DNA of 64,000 bases from Luteimonas saliphila (GCF_016774335.1 NZ_JAETWA010000042.1:460342-524341); one strand, 5' to 3'; counted from the first letter of the stretch, positions 7,893 to 19,553 are shown. Numbers and translations are program-made. The notes: a model not told the origin generated them from the sequence alone.

Positions 7893-8428
7893 CCCAGCAT
7901 CGCGACCCGTTCGCGATGCTGCTCGAGTTCGAGCAGCGCAGCCTCGCGCACGTCGCGGGCCTGCCGGAGCAGTTCGACGCGCCTGGCCTGTGGCGCGGCA
8001 TCGGCTACCGCCTCGGCGAGCGCCGCCTCGCCTCCGCATTCGACGACGTGCTGGAAATCGTGCCGATGCCGCCGGTCACGCCCGTGCCGGGGGCGCAGGC
8101 GTGGATGCTCGGCGTAGGCAACGTCCGCGGCAACCTGCTGCCCATCGTCGATCTCAAGCAGTTCCTCGAGGGCGAGCGTACGGTGCTGCACGAGACCCAG
8201 CGGGTGCTGATCGTGCGTCAGCCCGACGGCGACGTCGCGGTGACCATCGACGAACTCTTCGGCCAGCGCAGCTTCCACGACGAACAGCAGGTGGAGCCCG
8301 ATGGGGTCGCCGAAGGGCGCTACGCGCACTTCGTCGAACGGGCCTATCGCCTCGCCGACCAGACATGGGGCGTGTTCAGCCTGAGCCGGCTGGCACGGAC
8401 ACCGGAATTCAGACAAGCCGCGGCCTGA
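7889..8428 (+). CDS. pilI: CheW-like adaptor PilI
   Basis: 179 residues from ATG 7889; ATGA overlap with pilH means translational coupling. A CheW-type domain with AWMLGVGNVRGNLLPIVDLK, the conserved strand-turn that binds receptor and kinase. PilI links the PilJ receptor to ChpA at the pole. Confidence 0.93.
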   Translation: MTQHRDPFAMLLEFEQRSLAHVAGLPEQFDAPGLWRGIGYRLGERRLASAFDDVLEIVPMPPVTPVPGAQAWMLGVGNVRGNLLPIVDLKQFLEGERTVLHETQRVLIVRQPDGDVAVTIDELFGQRSFHDEQQVEPDGVAEGRYAHFVERAYRLADQTWGVFSLSRLARTPEFRQAAA

Positions 8429-8470
8429 CGGTCGCGTCCAGCAAGACAAAGCAGGGGCAGGGGTAAGCGC

Positions 8471-10492
8471 ATGAGCACAGTAGTCGATACGATCGCCGGC
8501 AAGGGGCGCGGACTGGGGAGCAATTTCTGGATCGCGGCGCTGGTCGCCACGCTCGTGATCTTCGGCGCCAACACCGGCTACGCCGGCTGGAAGGCGGCAC
8601 GCCTGGGCGGCGCGAGCACCGCGGCCTCGAGCCTGCAGGTGAACTCGCAGCGGCTGGCCAACCAGGGCCGGGAAGCGGTGGCCGGCGACGCCGACTCGTT
8701 CGGGGCGTTCAAGGAAACCAAGGCGCAGATCGACCGCGACGTGCAGCAGCTCAACGCCAACTTCGGCGAAACGGCCGGCGTGGCCGGCCCGATCCAGACG
8801 GTCACCGCCACCTGGACGCCGCTGGCCGCCAGCGCCGAGCAGGTCGCCGCGAGCGAGCAGGCGGTGAGCGGCTTCGCCGCGAACGCCACCCGCTTCAACC
8901 AGGCGGTACCGCAACTGCAGGCGCAGCTCGACGAACTGGTGCGCGCGATGTCCTCGAGCGGTTCGCCCGCCTCGCAGGTCTACATCGCCCTGCGCCAGAA
9001 CGTGCTCGCGGGCAACATGGCGCGCCGCGTCGCGGAGATCCAGGCGGGCGGCGCAGGCGCCTCGATCGCGGGCGACGCCCTGGCGCGCGACGTCGGCGTG
9101 TTCGAGCAGGTGCTCGAAGGCCTGCGCGCGGGCGACGAGGCGATGAACGTGCAGCCGCTGACCAACGGCGGCGCGGTCGCGGCGCTGACCCAGGCCGGCA
9201 CGCGCTGGACCGCGATGAAGCAGGACCTGGACGCGATCATCGCCAGCGCGCCGGCGCTGTTCCAGGCGCAGGCCGCCTCGGCCGCGCTGACCACCGGCTC
9301 GGACAAGCTGCTGTCCGACAGCCAGGACCTGTTCTCAGCGTTCACCGCCTTCGGCTCGCTCAAGGACACCAGCGTCCTGGGCAACGTCTGGATCAGCATC
9401 ATCAGCGGCCTGCTCGCGCTGGTCTCGCTGGCCGGCCTGCTCTGGTCGCTCAACCGCGCGCAGCGCAAGCGCTACGAAGACACCATGGAGCTCAACAACC
9501 GCAACCAGGAGGCGATCATGCGCCTGCTGGACGAGATCGGCGCGCTCGCCGAGAACGACCTGACGGTGAAGGCGACCGTGACCGAGGACATGACCGGCGC
9601 CATCGCCGACTCGATCAACTTCGCGGTCGAGAACCTGCGCGACCTGGTGGGCACGATCAACGACACCTCGGCGCAGGTGGCATCGAGCGCGCAGGAGACG
9701 CAGGCCACCGCCATGCACCTGGCCGAGGCCGCCGAGCACCAGGCGCAGGAGATCAACTCCGCCTCCAGCCGCATCAACGAGATCGCCTCGAGCATCGACC
9801 AGGTCTCGAAGAACTCCGCCGAATCGGCGGACGTGGCGCAGCGCTCGGTGCAGATCGCGACCAAGGGCGCGGGCGTGGTGCGCGAGACGATCGCCGGCAT
9901 GGACTCGATCCGCGACCAGATCCAGGAGACCTCCAAGCGCATCAAGCGCCTGGGCGAAAGCTCGCAGGAAATCGGCTCGATCGTGGAACTGATCAACGAC
10001 ATCTCCGAGCAGACCAACATCCTCGCGCTCAACGCAGCCATCCAGGCGGCGTCCGCCGGCGAGGCGGGCCGCGGCTTCGCGGTGGTGGCCGACGAAGTGC
10101 AGCGACTGGCCGAACGCGCGTCCAACGCGACCAAGCGCATCGAGACGCTGGTGCAGACCATCCAGTCGGACACCAACGAGGCGGTCAGCTCGATGGAACA
10201 GACGACCTCGGAAGTGGTGGCCGGTGCACGCCTGGCGGAGGACGCCGGTACCGCGCTGGGCGAGATCGAGAACGTGTCGAGCAACCTCGCCGGCCTGATT
10301 CTCGGCATCTCCACGGCAGCCAAGCAGCAGTCGGCGGCGGCGACCAACATCACCGAGACCATGAACACGATCCAGTCGATCACCGCGCAGACCTCGCAGG
10401 GCGCGAACCAGACGGCGCAGTCGATCGGAAACCTCGCGCAGCTGGCCGCCAACCTGCGTCGTTCGGTCGCCGACTTCAAGCTGCCGGCCTGA
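8471..10492 (+). CDS. pilJ: methyl-accepting chemotaxis protein PilJ
   Basis: 673 residues from ATG 8471, 42 nt after pilI. A first membrane segment (about 18-40), a roughly 260-residue periplasmic domain rich in Ala/Gln/Ser, a second membrane segment (about 303-330, ending [11 protein letters not shown]), a HAMP-like region, and a long helical signalling domain with tip [20 protein letters not shown] followed by [18 protein letters not shown] (about 510-555). PilJ senses pilus tension or surface contact and controls ChpA. No CheR-docking pentapeptide at the C-terminus (ends ADFKLPA), and no pilK methyltransferase follows. Confidence 0.95.
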   Translation: MSTVVDTIAGKGRGLGSNFWIAALVATLVIFGANTGYAGWKAARLGGASTAASSLQVNSQRLANQGREAVAGDADSFGAFKETKAQIDRDVQQLNANFGETAGVAGPIQTVTATWTPLAASAEQVAASEQAVSGFAANATRFNQAVPQLQAQLDELVRAMSSSGSPASQVYIALRQNVLAGNMARRVAEIQAGGAGASIAGDALARDVGVFEQVLEGLRAGDEAMNVQPLTNGGAVAALTQAGTRWTAMKQDLDAIIASAPALFQAQAASAALTTGSDKLLSDSQDLFSAFTAFGSLKDTSVLGNVWISIISGLLALVSLAGLLWSLNRAQRKRYEDTMELNNRNQEAIMRLLDEIGALAENDLTVKATVTEDMTGAIADSINFAVENLRDLVGTINDTSAQVASSAQETQATAMHLAEAAEHQAQEINSASSRINEIASSIDQVSKNSAESADVAQRSVQIATKGAGVVRETIAGMDSIRDQIQETSKRIKRLGESSQEIGSIVELINDISEQTNILALNAAIQAASAGEAGRGFAVVADEVQRLAERASNATKRIETLVQTIQSDTNEAVSSMEQTTSEVVAGARLAEDAGTALGEIENVSSNLAGLILGISTAAKQQSAAATNITETMNTIQSITAQTSQGANQTAQSIGNLAQLAANLRRSVADFKLPA

Positions 10493-10571
10493 GCACGGAG
10501 CCCGGGACCCGGATGAACGCGACGACGACCTGTCGCAGGCGGATGCACGCCGGCACGAGCGGGGGCGGGCG

Positions 10572-13500
10572 ATGACAGCGCTGCGCGAAGCCCTCGAACA
10601 CACCGCGCTCGGCTGGATCAAGCCCGAGCTCGACGAAACGCTGCGCCTGGCGAAGGCCGAACTCGAGGACTACGTCGAGGATTCCGCCGACGTCGGCCGG
10701 ATGCGGCTGTGCGCGGGCTACCTGCACCAGGTGCAGGGCACGCTGCGCATGGTCGAGCTGTATGCCCCGGCGATGGTGGCCGAGGAGATGGAGCAGGTCG
10801 CGCAGGCGCTGCACGCCGGCACGATCGCCGAACGGGACGCCGCCTGCAGCACGCTGCTGCGCGGGATCGTGCTGCTCCCGGATTACCTCGAGCGCCTGCA
10901 GAGCGGCCACCGCGACATCCCGATCGTGCTGCTGCCGCTGCTCAACGAACTGCGCGCCGCGCGCGGCGAGAGCGGGCTCAGCGAGAGCGTGCTGTTCTCG
11001 CCCGACCTGGAGCGTCCGCTGCCCGGTGCGATCCCGGGCGGGGCGGAAGCCCCCGCATCGAACGACGATGTCCAGCCGCTGCTGGAGGCGCTGCGTCAGG
11101 CCGTCTCCGATTGGCAGGACGGCGGCGCCCCGGCTTCGCTGGCGCTGGCGGTCGACGCGCTGCTGCCCCAGGTGCGGCAGGTGCCGGTACGACGCATGCT
11201 GTGGGTCGCTTCGAACGTGGCCCGCGCGCTCGCGGACGGCGCCCTGCCTGCTTCGCCGGGCCTGCGCAAGGTGTTCGTCGGCGTCGAACGCGAGGTACGT
11301 CGCAGCCTGCTCGACAACGACGGCTTCGCCGAAGTGCGCGGCGAGGCGGCGCAGGAGCCCACGCGGCAACTGCTCTACCATGTCGCCCACCACGAGGACG
11401 GCGGCCACGCCGCGCTGCAGGAGCTCAAGCGGGTCTTCGAGCTCGACGCGGCGCTGCCCACGCAGTCGGAGCTGGAACACGCGCGCGGCAGCATCAGCGG
11501 GCGCAACCGCGCCCTGCTCGATACCGTGTCCGCGGCGGTGAAGGACGACCTGCTGCACGTCAAGGATGCGCTCGACCTGCACCTGCGCACCGGCGCCAGC
11601 GACCTGACCTCGCTGCAGCCGCACGCGGAAACGCTGGCCCGTGTCGCCGATACGCTCGGCATGCTCGGGCTCGGCGTCGCGCGCAAGGTGGTGCAGCAGC
11701 AGCGCGACGCGATGCAGGCGATCCTCGACGGAACAGTCGCCGCGAACGAGGACGCGCTGCTCGATGTCGCCGGCGCGCTGCTGTACGTCGACGCCACCCT
11801 GGACGACCAGGTGGCGCGTCTGGGTTCCGCCGAACAGGCGGGCGGCGACGCCGAGAACGAACTGTTCGCCGGGGAAACCCGGCAGGTGGTCGACACCATC
11901 GTGCGCGAGGCGATCGCCAATTTCGTTCAGGCGCGCCAGGCGCTGGTGGCCTTCGTCGAGACCAGCTGGCAGCACGAACAGCTGTCCGAGGTGCCGCGCC
12001 TGCTCGACGAGGTGTCGGGCGCGCTGCGGATGATGGAACTGGCGGCGCCCGCCGATTACCTGCTCGCGGTCAGCCGCTACACCGAGTACGAACTCATCAG
12101 CCGCCAGCGCGTGCCCAACGGCCGCCAGCTGGACACGCTGGCCGACGCGCTCGCCAGCCTCGAGTACTACCTCGAGGCGCTGCGCGAACAGCGCGGCAAC
12201 CGCGACGAGATCCTCGACATCGCCCGCAACAGCCTGGAGTCCTTGGGCTACTGGCCGTTGCCCGAGCAGCGTGAGAAGCCGCAGGCAGCCGTCGTGCAGG
12301 CTCCGCCGGTCGAACCGATGCCGGTCGAGTCGCCGACGATGGTTGAAGCCGCCGCGCCGCTCGTCGAGACGGCGGTCCGGCCCACCGGGCCGATCGTCGG
12401 CGGGTTCGAAAGCGTCGGCGAGGAGATCGACGAGGAGATCCGGGAGGTCTTCCTCGAGGAGTTCGCCGAGGAGATCGACAATCTCGACGGACTGCTGCCG
12501 CAATGGCGCGCGGCGCCGCAGGACATGGAAAAGCTGCGGCCGATCCGGCGCGTATTCCATACCCTGAAGGGCAGCGGGCGCCTGGTCGGTGCGCGCATGC
12601 TCGGAGAGTTCAGCTGGAAGGTCGAGAACATGCTCAACCGCGTGCTCGACGGATCGCGTCCGCCGAGCCCGGCGGTGATCGCGATGGTCGATCGCGCGTT
12701 CTACACGCTGCCCGAGCTGCAGTCCGCGCTGCGCGGCGACAGCAGCCTGACGACCGACCTGCAGCCGCTGCAGGAGGCCGCCGAGCGGATCGCAGGTGGC
12801 GATGAAGGCATGCCGCCCGAGGTCTTGGCGCCCGCCGCGCCGCTGCCCGCGGACGCGCCGACGCGGCTCGGCGTCGAACTCGCCGAAGCCGGCGAGCGGC
12901 TGACGACCATCCCGGCGAAGATCGACGCACTGTTGCTGGAGATCCTGGACGCGGAGGTCGAGGGACACCTGCAGACGGTCGACGCATGGCTGGCGCGGGC
13001 GCGTGACGGCGATCCCCGGGGCAGCGATGCGCTGCTGCGGGCGTTGCACACCATGAACGGCGCGTTCGCGATGACCGAAGTCCCGGTCATCAACAGCGTG
13101 CTCGGGCCGGCGGAGCACTACGCGCGCCGCTTGCTGGCCTCGCACGAGATCGCGACGACCGAAGGTATTGCCGCGCTCGCGGAACTGTCGGGCGTGGTGC
13201 GCGACACCGTCGAGACGCTGAAGCAGGCGGCGCCCGCCCTCGCGACCCAGGATGCGCTGGCGTCCCGGCTCGCTGCCCTGCGCGACAGCTTGCCCGAGGC
13301 GTCCAGTGGACTGGCTGCGCTGGTGGATGCGCAGGGCCTGGAAGAGGCCGCTTCGTTCCCGGAGGTGCCGGTCCCGGCCGACGAGGTCGCGCTGACCACG
13401 GAAGACCTGAGCGCCTACGGCGGACTCATCGACGCAGGCCTTCCGGAAGGCGGTGGCGATGCCGAGACCGAAAGCCTGGAAGCCGAGCGTCTCGAAGCCG

Positions 13501-16500
13501 AACGTCTCGAAGCCGAACGTCTCGAGGCCGAACGTCTCGAAGCCGAACGTCTCGAAGCCGAACGTCTCGAAGCCGAACGTCTCGAGGCCGAACGTCTCGA
13601 AGCCGAGCGTCTCGAAGCCGAGCGTCACGAAGCCGAACGTCTCGAAGCCGAGCGTCTCGAAGCCGAGCGTCACGAGTCCGAACGTCTCGAAGCCGAGCGT
13701 CTCGAGTCCGAGCGTCTCGAAGCCGAGCGTCTCGAAGCCGAGCGTGTCGAAGCGGAGCGTCTCGAAGCTGAGCGTCTCGAAGCCGAGCGTCTCGAGTCCG
13801 AGCGTCTCGAAGCCGAACGTCTCGAAGCCGAACGTCTCGAAGCCGAGCGTCTCGAGGCCGAGCGTCTCGAGTCCGAACGTCTCGAGTCCGAACGTCTCGA
13901 GTCCGAACGTCTCGAAGCCGAGCGTCTCGAAGCCGAGCGTCACGAGTCCGAACGTCTCGAAGCCGAGCGTGTCGAAGCGGAACGCCTCGAAGCCGAACGC
14001 CTCGAAGCCGAGCGCCTCGACGCCGAGCGTCTCGAAGCGGAACGTCTCGAAGCGGAACGTCTCGAATCCGAGACGCCCGGAACGGAGGCTGTCGAAGCCG
14101 GGCGCCTCGAAGCCGAACGTGACGAAGCCGAGCGCCTCGAATCCCAGGCGGACGCCGAACCGGAGACACCTGCGGCGGACGAAGCGGACGCGGATACGGA
14201 TACACCGGTCGATACCGCCGTGGCCGCGCTGCTCGCGCGCGTGCTGGCCAACGACGATCCAGACGAGGCGTTCGACACGTCCAGGATCGATACCGAACTG
14301 CTCGACATCTTCATCGAGGAAAGCGGCGACCTGCTCGACCATGCGGACGGGCTGCTGGCGCAACTGCGGCAGTCCCCGGACGCACGCGAGCCGCTGATCG
14401 GACTGCAGCGAGACCTGCACACGATCAAGGGCGGCGCGCGCATGGCCGGCGTGTTCACCATCGGCGAACTCGGCCACGCGATGGAATCGCTGCTCGAGGC
14501 GGTGGTCGAACAGCGCTGCGAGCTCGACCGCAGCGGCATCGGTCTGCTCGAGGGCGGCTTCGATCGCCTGCACGCCATGGTCACGCGCATCGCCGACCGG
14601 CGTGCAATCGCCATGCCGCAGGCGCTGATCGATGCCTTCAATGCGCTCGCCCGCGGCCGCCCGTTGCTGTCGGAGGAAGACGTCGCTGCCGATGCTGCGC
14701 CCGAACTGCCGAAGGTGGAGCTGGCCCCGCTGTCCGGGCCGATCACCGACGGCGGCGGCGAGGAGGACGCCGCCATCCGCGCACCGCAGGAACAGGTGCG
14801 CATCCGCGCCGACCTGCTCGACCGCCTGGTCAACTACGCCGGCGAGGTTGCGATCTATCGCGCACGCCTGGAGCAGCAGCTGGGCGCGTTCCGCGCCGCG
14901 ATGAACGAGATGGAGCAGACCAACGCGCGCCTGCGCGACCAGCTGCGCCGCCTCGACATCGAGACCGAGGCGCAGATCATCGCCCGGTTCCAGCGCGAGG
15001 GCGACGCCGGCGACGTCACGTTCGATCCGCTCGAACTAGACCGCTTTTCGACCCTGCAGCAGCTCTCGCGCGCGCTGGGCGAATCGGCGGCGGACATGAC
15101 CAGCCTGCAGCAGACGCTGGACGACCTGACCCGCCAGTACGAAACCCTGCTGCTGCAGCAGTCGCGGGTCAGCTCCGAGCTGCAGGAAGGCCTCATGCGC
15201 ACGCGCATGGTGCCGTTCGATGCGCTGGTGCCGCGCCTGCGCCGCGTGTTGCGGCAGGCGGCGTCGGATACCGGCAAGCAGGTCCAGCTCAGGCTGGATG
15301 GCAGCCAGGGCGAGCTCGACCGCAACGTGCTCGAGCGCATGACCGCGCCGCTGGAACACATGCTCCGCAACGCGGTGGCGCACGGCATCGAATCACCGGA
15401 GGCGCGTCGCAAGGCGAAGAAGCCGGAGGAAGGCACGGTCCGCATCGCGGTCCGCCGCGAAGGGTCCGAAGTCGTGCTGGAGGTGGGCGACGACGGGTCC
15501 GGCCTGGATCGCGGCGCGATCCGGCGCCGCGCCGAGGAGCGCGGGCTGATCCGCGAGGGTGTGGCGCTCACCGACGGCGATCTGGATGCGCTGATCTTCG
15601 AGCCCGGGTTCTCCACTGCGGACGAGGTGAGCCGCCTGGCGGGCCGTGGCGTCGGCATGGACGTGGTCGCCAGCGAAGTCCGCCAGCTCGGCGGCTCGCT
15701 CGACATCGACACCCGGCGCCAGCAGGGCACCACGTTCACCCTGCGCCTGCCGCAGACGCTCGCGGTCACGCAGGCGGTGTTCGTGCGTATCGGCGAAACC
15801 CAGTTCGCGGTGCCGATCGCCTCGGTCCGTGGCGTCGGCCGGATCGAACGCGATCGCCTCGGCAAGCAAGAGGCGGCGTACGGCTACGGCGGCGAGGACT
15901 ATGCGTTGCACGACCTCGGCCTGCTGGTCGGGCAGGGTGCGGCGAAGGCCGAAGGCCACCTGCAGATGCCGCTGCTGCTGATCCGCTCGGGCGAACTGCG
16001 CGCCGCGGTGGCGGTCGACGAGATCATCGGCAGCCGCGAGATCGTGGTGAAGCCGGTCGGGCCGCAGGTGGCGTCGATCCCGGGCATCTTCGGCGCGACC
16101 ATCATGGGCGACGGCAGCGTCGTGGTGATCCTCGACGTCGCACCGCTGGCCCGCCGCCATGCGGTGCTGCCGCGCGAGGCCGCACCGGCAACGTTTGCCG
16201 AGCAACGCCCGGTGCCCCTGGTGATGGTGGTCGACGACTCGGTCACCATGCGCAAGGTCACCGGCCGCGTGCTGGAACGGCACAACTTCGAGGTGATCAC
16301 CGCCAAGGACGGGCTCGACGCGCTGGAGCGGATGGACGAGCGCGTGCCCGACCTGATGCTGCTCGACATCGAGATGCCGCGGATGGACGGCTACGAGCTG
16401 GCCAAGCACATGAAGGCCGATCCGCGCCTGCGCGACGTGCTGATCATGATGATCACCTCGAGGACCGGCGAAAAGCACCGTCAGCGCGCGTTCGACCTCG

Positions 16501-16592
16501 GCGTGGATCGTTATCTCGGCAAGCCCTACCAGGAGCCCGAGTTGATGCGCAACGTCAACGAACTGCTGAAGGTGCCGCATGGCCGCGACTGA
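10572..16592 (+). CDS. chpA: hybrid histidine kinase ChpA of the type IV pilus system
   Basis: 2006 residues from ATG 10572. Order: helical N-terminal region (1-600, FimL/HPt-like); HPt with His663 in FHTLKGSGR; HPt-like with His826 in [10 protein letters not shown]; 39 uninterrupted LEAER-type pentads (about 969-1163) plus six decayed ones to about 1193; HPt with His1283 in [10 protein letters not shown]; CheA-type dimer and ATPase region with NAVAHGIE and GRGVGMDVV (about 1600-1695); CheW-like domain (about 1715-1850); receiver from about 1881 with phospho-acceptor Asp1932 in [11 protein letters not shown]. ChpA passes phosphate to PilG and PilH. The P. aeruginosa protein is longer (about 2470 residues) with more phosphotransfer domains. 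Long frames on the minus strand opposite the repeat are artefacts of it. Confidence 0.95.
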   Translation: MTALREALEHTALGWIKPELDETLRLAKAELEDYVEDSADVGRMRLCAGYLHQVQGTLRMVELYAPAMVAEEMEQVAQALHAGTIAERDAACSTLLRGIVLLPDYLERLQSGHRDIPIVLLPLLNELRAARGESGLSESVLFSPDLERPLPGAIPGGAEAPASNDDVQPLLEALRQAVSDWQDGGAPASLALAVDALLPQVRQVPVRRMLWVASNVARALADGALPASPGLRKVFVGVEREVRRSLLDNDGFAEVRGEAAQEPTRQLLYHVAHHEDGGHAALQELKRVFELDAALPTQSELEHARGSISGRNRALLDTVSAAVKDDLLHVKDALDLHLRTGASDLTSLQPHAETLARVADTLGMLGLGVARKVVQQQRDAMQAILDGTVAANEDALLDVAGALLYVDATLDDQVARLGSAEQAGGDAENELFAGETRQVVDTIVREAIANFVQARQALVAFVETSWQHEQLSEVPRLLDEVSGALRMMELAAPADYLLAVSRYTEYELISRQRVPNGRQLDTLADALASLEYYLEALREQRGNRDEILDIARNSLESLGYWPLPEQREKPQAAVVQAPPVEPMPVESPTMVEAAAPLVETAVRPTGPIVGGFESVGEEIDEEIREVFLEEFAEEIDNLDGLLPQWRAAPQDMEKLRPIRRVFHTLKGSGRLVGARMLGEFSWKVENMLNRVLDGSRPPSPAVIAMVDRAFYTLPELQSALRGDSSLTTDLQPLQEAAERIAGGDEGMPPEVLAPAAPLPADAPTRLGVELAEAGERLTTIPAKIDALLLEILDAEVEGHLQTVDAWLARARDGDPRGSDALLRALHTMNGAFAMTEVPVINSVLGPAEHYARRLLASHEIATTEGIAALAELSGVVRDTVETLKQAAPALATQDALASRLAALRDSLPEASSGLAALVDAQGLEEAASFPEVPVPADEVALTTEDLSAYGGLIDAGLPEGGGDAETESLEAERLEAERLEAERLEAERLEAERLEAERLEAERLEAERLEAERLEAERHEAERLEAERLEAERHESERLEAERLESERLEAERLEAERVEAERLEAERLEAERLESERLEAERLEAERLEAERLEAERLESERLESERLESERLEAERLEAERHESERLEAERVEAERLEAERLEAERLDAERLEAERLEAERLESETPGTEAVEAGRLEAERDEAERLESQADAEPETPAADEADADTDTPVDTAVAALLARVLANDDPDEAFDTSRIDTELLDIFIEESGDLLDHADGLLAQLRQSPDAREPLIGLQRDLHTIKGGARMAGVFTIGELGHAMESLLEAVVEQRCELDRSGIGLLEGGFDRLHAMVTRIADRRAIAMPQALIDAFNALARGRPLLSEEDVAADAAPELPKVELAPLSGPITDGGGEEDAAIRAPQEQVRIRADLLDRLVNYAGEVAIYRARLEQQLGAFRAAMNEMEQTNARLRDQLRRLDIETEAQIIARFQREGDAGDVTFDPLELDRFSTLQQLSRALGESAADMTSLQQTLDDLTRQYETLLLQQSRVSSELQEGLMRTRMVPFDALVPRLRRVLRQAASDTGKQVQLRLDGSQGELDRNVLERMTAPLEHMLRNAVAHGIESPEARRKAKKPEEGTVRIAVRREGSEVVLEVGDDGSGLDRGAIRRRAEERGLIREGVALTDGDLDALIFEPGFSTADEVSRLAGRGVGMDVVASEVRQLGGSLDIDTRRQQGTTFTLRLPQTLAVTQAVFVRIGETQFAVPIASVRGVGRIERDRLGKQEAAYGYGGEDYALHDLGLLVGQGAAKAEGHLQMPLLLIRSGELRAAVAVDEIIGSREIVVKPVGPQVASIPGIFGATIMGDGSVVVILDVAPLARRHAVLPREAAPATFAEQRPVPLVMVVDDSVTMRKVTGRVLERHNFEVITAKDGLDALERMDERVPDLMLLDIEMPRMDGYELAKHMKADPRLRDVLIMMITSRTGEKHRQRAFDLGVDRYLGKPYQEPELMRNVNELLKVPHGRD
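13476..14150 (+). repeat. 45-unit 15-bp repeat encoding LEAER pentads inside chpA
   Basis: Thirty-nine consecutive in-frame units (13476-14060) encode [L/H/V][E/D][A/S]ER, mostly LEAER; six degenerate units follow ([30 protein letters not shown]). Most DNA copies are CTCGAAGCCGAACGT or CTCGAAGCCGAGCGT, so units have been homogenised recently. Five is not a coiled-coil heptad; the dense Glu/Arg pattern fits a stable single alpha-helix. Confidence 0.95.
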
Positions 16593-18201
16593 GGCCACGC
16601 CGCGCGTGGCCCTGCTGGCGCGCGCCGGCGAGGCCTGCGAGCGGATCAGCGGCGCGCTGCGCGAGGCCGGCGCCGAAGTGGTGCTGGTGGCCGACCCGCT
16701 GCAGGCCGATCCCGAGCAGATCCGGCACGCGACGCCGCAGGCGATCCTGGTGGCGCTGGATCCCGCCATCGAGGATGCGATCGAGCTGTATGCGGACGTG
16801 CTCGCCGACCCGGGCTACATGGTGATCTTCGAGGAAGCCGACCAGGCCGCGCAGCGCACCGGCTGGGACGCGGCGCGCTGGCTGCGCCATCTGACGGCGA
16901 AACTGCACCGCCACCACGACGTACTGCCCGCGGGTGCGGAGGCGGAGGAAGACCTGCACCCGACGCCGGGTCCGTTGTCGCCGACAAGGCCGCCGGTGGA
17001 TTTCGCGAACGCGATCGTCGCATTCACCGACGAGGCGCAGCAGCATGCCGACGAGGTGCCGAGCGACAGCGGGCTGGAAGGCCTGTCGGGTCTCGCGGCC
17101 GTCTCCGCGTCCGACGAAATGGCGCACGCACCGGTCGCGGACGAGGTAGCGGGCGACTGGCCCCTGGCCGGCGAGGAACCCGTCGCCCCGATCGCCGCGC
17201 ACGCGCAGGACGCCGCCGATGACGGCGCGACGCCCGGGGATTCCGACCTGGGCCTGGCGCTGCTCGGGCATTCCGGAGACGGCACGGATGCCGCCGTGCC
17301 GGACGAAGACCTGGACTACGATCCCGAACGCTTCAGCCGTGCCGGCCGGGCCGGCGACGTGCCGGCGGGGATCGAGGAATTCCTCGCTGCGCAGGCAACG
17401 CGGACGCCCGCGGAGGACGATGACGGCGGGCCGGCAGTCGCGGCGGAGATGCCCGCGGCGGATCCCCCCGCGGAAGCACCGGTGGCGCAGGCAGCGCCGT
17501 CGGGCCTGAGCCTGGTGGAAGACGACGCTGCCGCTTCCATCGCGCCGGCGGGTCGGGCGCCGGCGTTCGACCTCGATGCGCTGGGTACCGGCCTGTCGCT
17601 GGCCGATCCAGACAGCTACGGCCACGGCCCGGTGCGGGGCGCGGTCCTGATCGAAGCCGGGCTCGGTGGACCGGACGCCGTGCGCCAGTTGCTCGCGGCG
17701 ATCCCGGCGGACTTCTCGAAGCCGATCCTGATCCGGTTGCCGCTGGAAGGCGGGCGCTACGACCGCCTGGTCAAGCAGATGACCCGCGCCACATCGGCAC
17801 CGGTGGCCGTGGCCGACGCGGGCCAGGCGCTGCAGCCGGGCAGTGTCTACTTCGTGCCGCCCGGCCTCGGTCTCAGGCTGACGGGGTCGGCCTGGACGTT
17901 CGAGGCGTCCGAGCCGTTCGAGCCCGCGACCGTGCTGCCCGCTCACGACAGTGCGGTGCTGTTCCTCAGCGGCGCCGACGCCGCGCTGGTGCCCGCCGTC
18001 ACCGGCGACCGCTGGAGCGGCGGCCTGGTACTCGGGCAGACCCCGGACGAAGGTTGCTACGAACCGGCCGCCACCCGGGCAGCGATCGCCGCGGGTGCGC
18101 CGCATGGAACACCGGCCGCGCTGGCGGCGATGCTGCTGGACCGCTGGCCCGTCGCCGGGGTCCGGCCCGACCCTGATGCGAACGGGATGCTGCTGCCATG
18201 A
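16579..18201 (+). CDS. CheB-like protein of the Pil-Chp operon, catalytic residues lost
   Basis: 540 residues from ATG 16579, overlapping chpA by 14 nt. Residues 8-115 resemble a degenerate receiver ([20 protein letters not shown] ... [12 protein letters not shown]). Residues 120-350 are an acidic, Ala/Pro-rich linker. Residues 350-540 resemble a CheB methylesterase: [20 protein letters not shown] aligns with the GASTGG loop, but the nucleophile Ser is Gly361; the QHMP segment reads IRLPLEGG, so the catalytic His is Arg386. It is therefore unlikely to demethylate PilJ, and no methyltransferase gene is present in the operon. It occupies the chpB position; a scaffold or inhibitory role is inferred. 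Confidence 0.75.
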   Translation: MAATEATPRVALLARAGEACERISGALREAGAEVVLVADPLQADPEQIRHATPQAILVALDPAIEDAIELYADVLADPGYMVIFEEADQAAQRTGWDAARWLRHLTAKLHRHHDVLPAGAEAEEDLHPTPGPLSPTRPPVDFANAIVAFTDEAQQHADEVPSDSGLEGLSGLAAVSASDEMAHAPVADEVAGDWPLAGEEPVAPIAAHAQDAADDGATPGDSDLGLALLGHSGDGTDAAVPDEDLDYDPERFSRAGRAGDVPAGIEEFLAAQATRTPAEDDDGGPAVAAEMPAADPPAEAPVAQAAPSGLSLVEDDAAASIAPAGRAPAFDLDALGTGLSLADPDSYGHGPVRGAVLIEAGLGGPDAVRQLLAAIPADFSKPILIRLPLEGGRYDRLVKQMTRATSAPVAVADAGQALQPGSVYFVPPGLGLRLTGSAWTFEASEPFEPATVLPAHDSAVLFLSGADAALVPAVTGDRWSGGLVLGQTPDEGCYEPAATRAAIAAGAPHGTPAALAAMLLDRWPVAGVRPDPDANGMLLP

Positions 18202-18665
18202 ATACGGCCACCACCACGGACGTCCGCGCGGTGCTGATCCAGACCGAGGCGGCGCGCCTGCTGCTGCCGAACGCCTCCATTTCCGAGGTGCTCTCTTATG
18301 CCGAGCCCGACCCGGTCGAGAATGCGCCGGACTGGCTGCTGGGCACCATCCGCTGGCGCGGCTGGCGCCTGCCGCTGGTCGCGTTCGCGCCGCTGAGCGG
18401 TCAGGGCGCGGAGCGGGGCGGGCTGGGGCACAAGGTGATCGTGCTCAAGGCGCTGGGCGGACAGGCGACCATGCCGTACTTCGCCCTGCTGACCAAGGGC
18501 TTCCCGCGCCTGGTGACGGTCTCGCGCGACCGCCTGGCGACGGCCGAGGGCGGTGATGCCGCCGGCACCGGCGTGCGTGCCCACGTCGTCTTCAACGACG
18601 AACCCGCGCTGATCCCGGACATCGACGGGATCGAGCAGGCGTTGCGGCAGGCGCTCGCGGCGTAG
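18198..18665 (+). CDS. chpC: CheW-like protein ChpC
   Basis: 155 residues from ATG 18198; ATGA overlap with the preceding gene. A CheW-like fold with LLPNASISEVLSY and WLLGTIRWRGWRLPLVAFAP. ChpC is the second adaptor of the Pil-Chp system and may bring other receptors to ChpA. Last gene of the operon, convergent with rsmE. Confidence 0.85.
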   Translation: MNTATTTDVRAVLIQTEAARLLLPNASISEVLSYAEPDPVENAPDWLLGTIRWRGWRLPLVAFAPLSGQGAERGGLGHKVIVLKALGGQATMPYFALLTKGFPRLVTVSRDRLATAEGGDAAGTGVRAHVVFNDEPALIPDIDGIEQALRQALAA

Positions 18666-18706
18666 GCTCCGCGGGCCCGTCAATCGGCCCGCCGCAAGTC
18701 GCGGAG

Positions 18707-18723
18707 GGCGGGCCAGGCCCGCC
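18707..18723. terminator. GC palindrome between convergent chpC and rsmE
   Basis: GGCGGGCC, one base, GGCCCGCC: a perfect 8-bp stem, the same element as at 4813-4832. The 135-bp gap between the two genes holds nothing else notable. No T tract. Confidence 0.5.
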
Positions 18724-18800
18724 GGAATACGGCTGATCGACGCATCTGCGCACCGGCACGACGCGCCGGTCCGGGCCTTCGATCGGATGAGGACGCGGTA

Positions 18801-19553
18801 TCAGCCGCGAAGATCGCCGTACAGCGCCTGCAGGGCCGCGATCGCCGCGAGTCCCGCGGTCTCGGTGCGCAGCACCCGCGGACCCAGGCGCAACCCCTCG
18901 AATCCTGCCGCGTACAGTCGCTGCCGGTCGCGCGGCGACCAGCCCCCCTCGGGCCCGATCGCGATCACGACGGGTCCGGCCGCCTCGCCCGCGGCGGCGG
19001 CCGCCAGGGTCGACAGCCCTAGCGCGCCCATCGGGTCGAGGACCAGCCTGCACGGCGTGTCGCCGGCCTGGATCGCGGCACTTGCGATGTCCAGCGGATC
19101 GCACACCTGGGGAAGACGCGCGCGGCCGCACTGCGCGCAGGCCGAGGACACGATGCCGCGCCAGTGGGCGACCCGCTTCGTCATGCGCGCGCCGTCGAGG
19201 CGGACCTCGGTGCGGTCCGCGTCCACCGGCACGATCCGCGCCACGCCAAGTTCGGTCGCCTTCTGCAGGATCAGGTCCATCTTCTCGCCGCGCGCGATGC
19301 CCTGCAGCAGGGTGACCCGCAGCGGCGATTCGTTGTCGACCGCCTGCGCGCCGTGGATCTCGACCAGCGTGTCGCGCTTGCCGGAGGCGGTGATGCGCGC
19401 GGCGTAGTCGTGGCCGTCGCCGTTGAAGAGCACGCATTCGTCGCCCTCGCGCAGGCGCAGCACCCGCACCAGGTGCGCCGCGGCCTCCGCGGGCAGCGTG
19501 ATGCGAGCGCCGACGGCGAGCGCGACATCGACGTAGGTGCGGATCACGCGCAT
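18801..19553 (-). CDS. rsmE: 16S rRNA m3U1498 methyltransferase
   Basis: 250 residues from ATG 19553. N-terminal PUA-like region (HLVRVLRLREGDECVLFNGD), then a SPOUT knot domain with LQKATELGV, VVIAIGPEGGWSPRD and LRLGPRVLRTETA, the SAM-binding loops of RsmE. It methylates U1498 of 16S rRNA in the 30S subunit. Same strand as bioA, 127 nt downstream of it. Confidence 0.95.
   Translation of the reverse strand: MRVIRTYVDVALAVGARITLPAEAAAHLVRVLRLREGDECVLFNGDGHDYAARITASGKRDTLVEIHGAQAVDNESPLRVTLLQGIARGEKMDLILQKATELGVARIVPVDADRTEVRLDGARMTKRVAHWRGIVSSACAQCGRARLPQVCDPLDIASAAIQAGDTPCRLVLDPMGALGLSTLAAAAAGEAAGPVVIAIGPEGGWSPRDRQRLYAAGFEGLRLGPRVLRTETAGLAAIAALQALYGDLRG

Noticed and set aside
13476..14150. 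15-bp array considered as CRISPR or minisatellite outside a gene
   Set aside because: It is in frame within chpA, without spacers.
10476..14573. 1365-codon open frame on the minus strand opposite chpA
   Set aside because: It is a mirror of the LEAER repeat and of GC-rich coding DNA; it has no homology, and chpA domains are clear on the plus strand.
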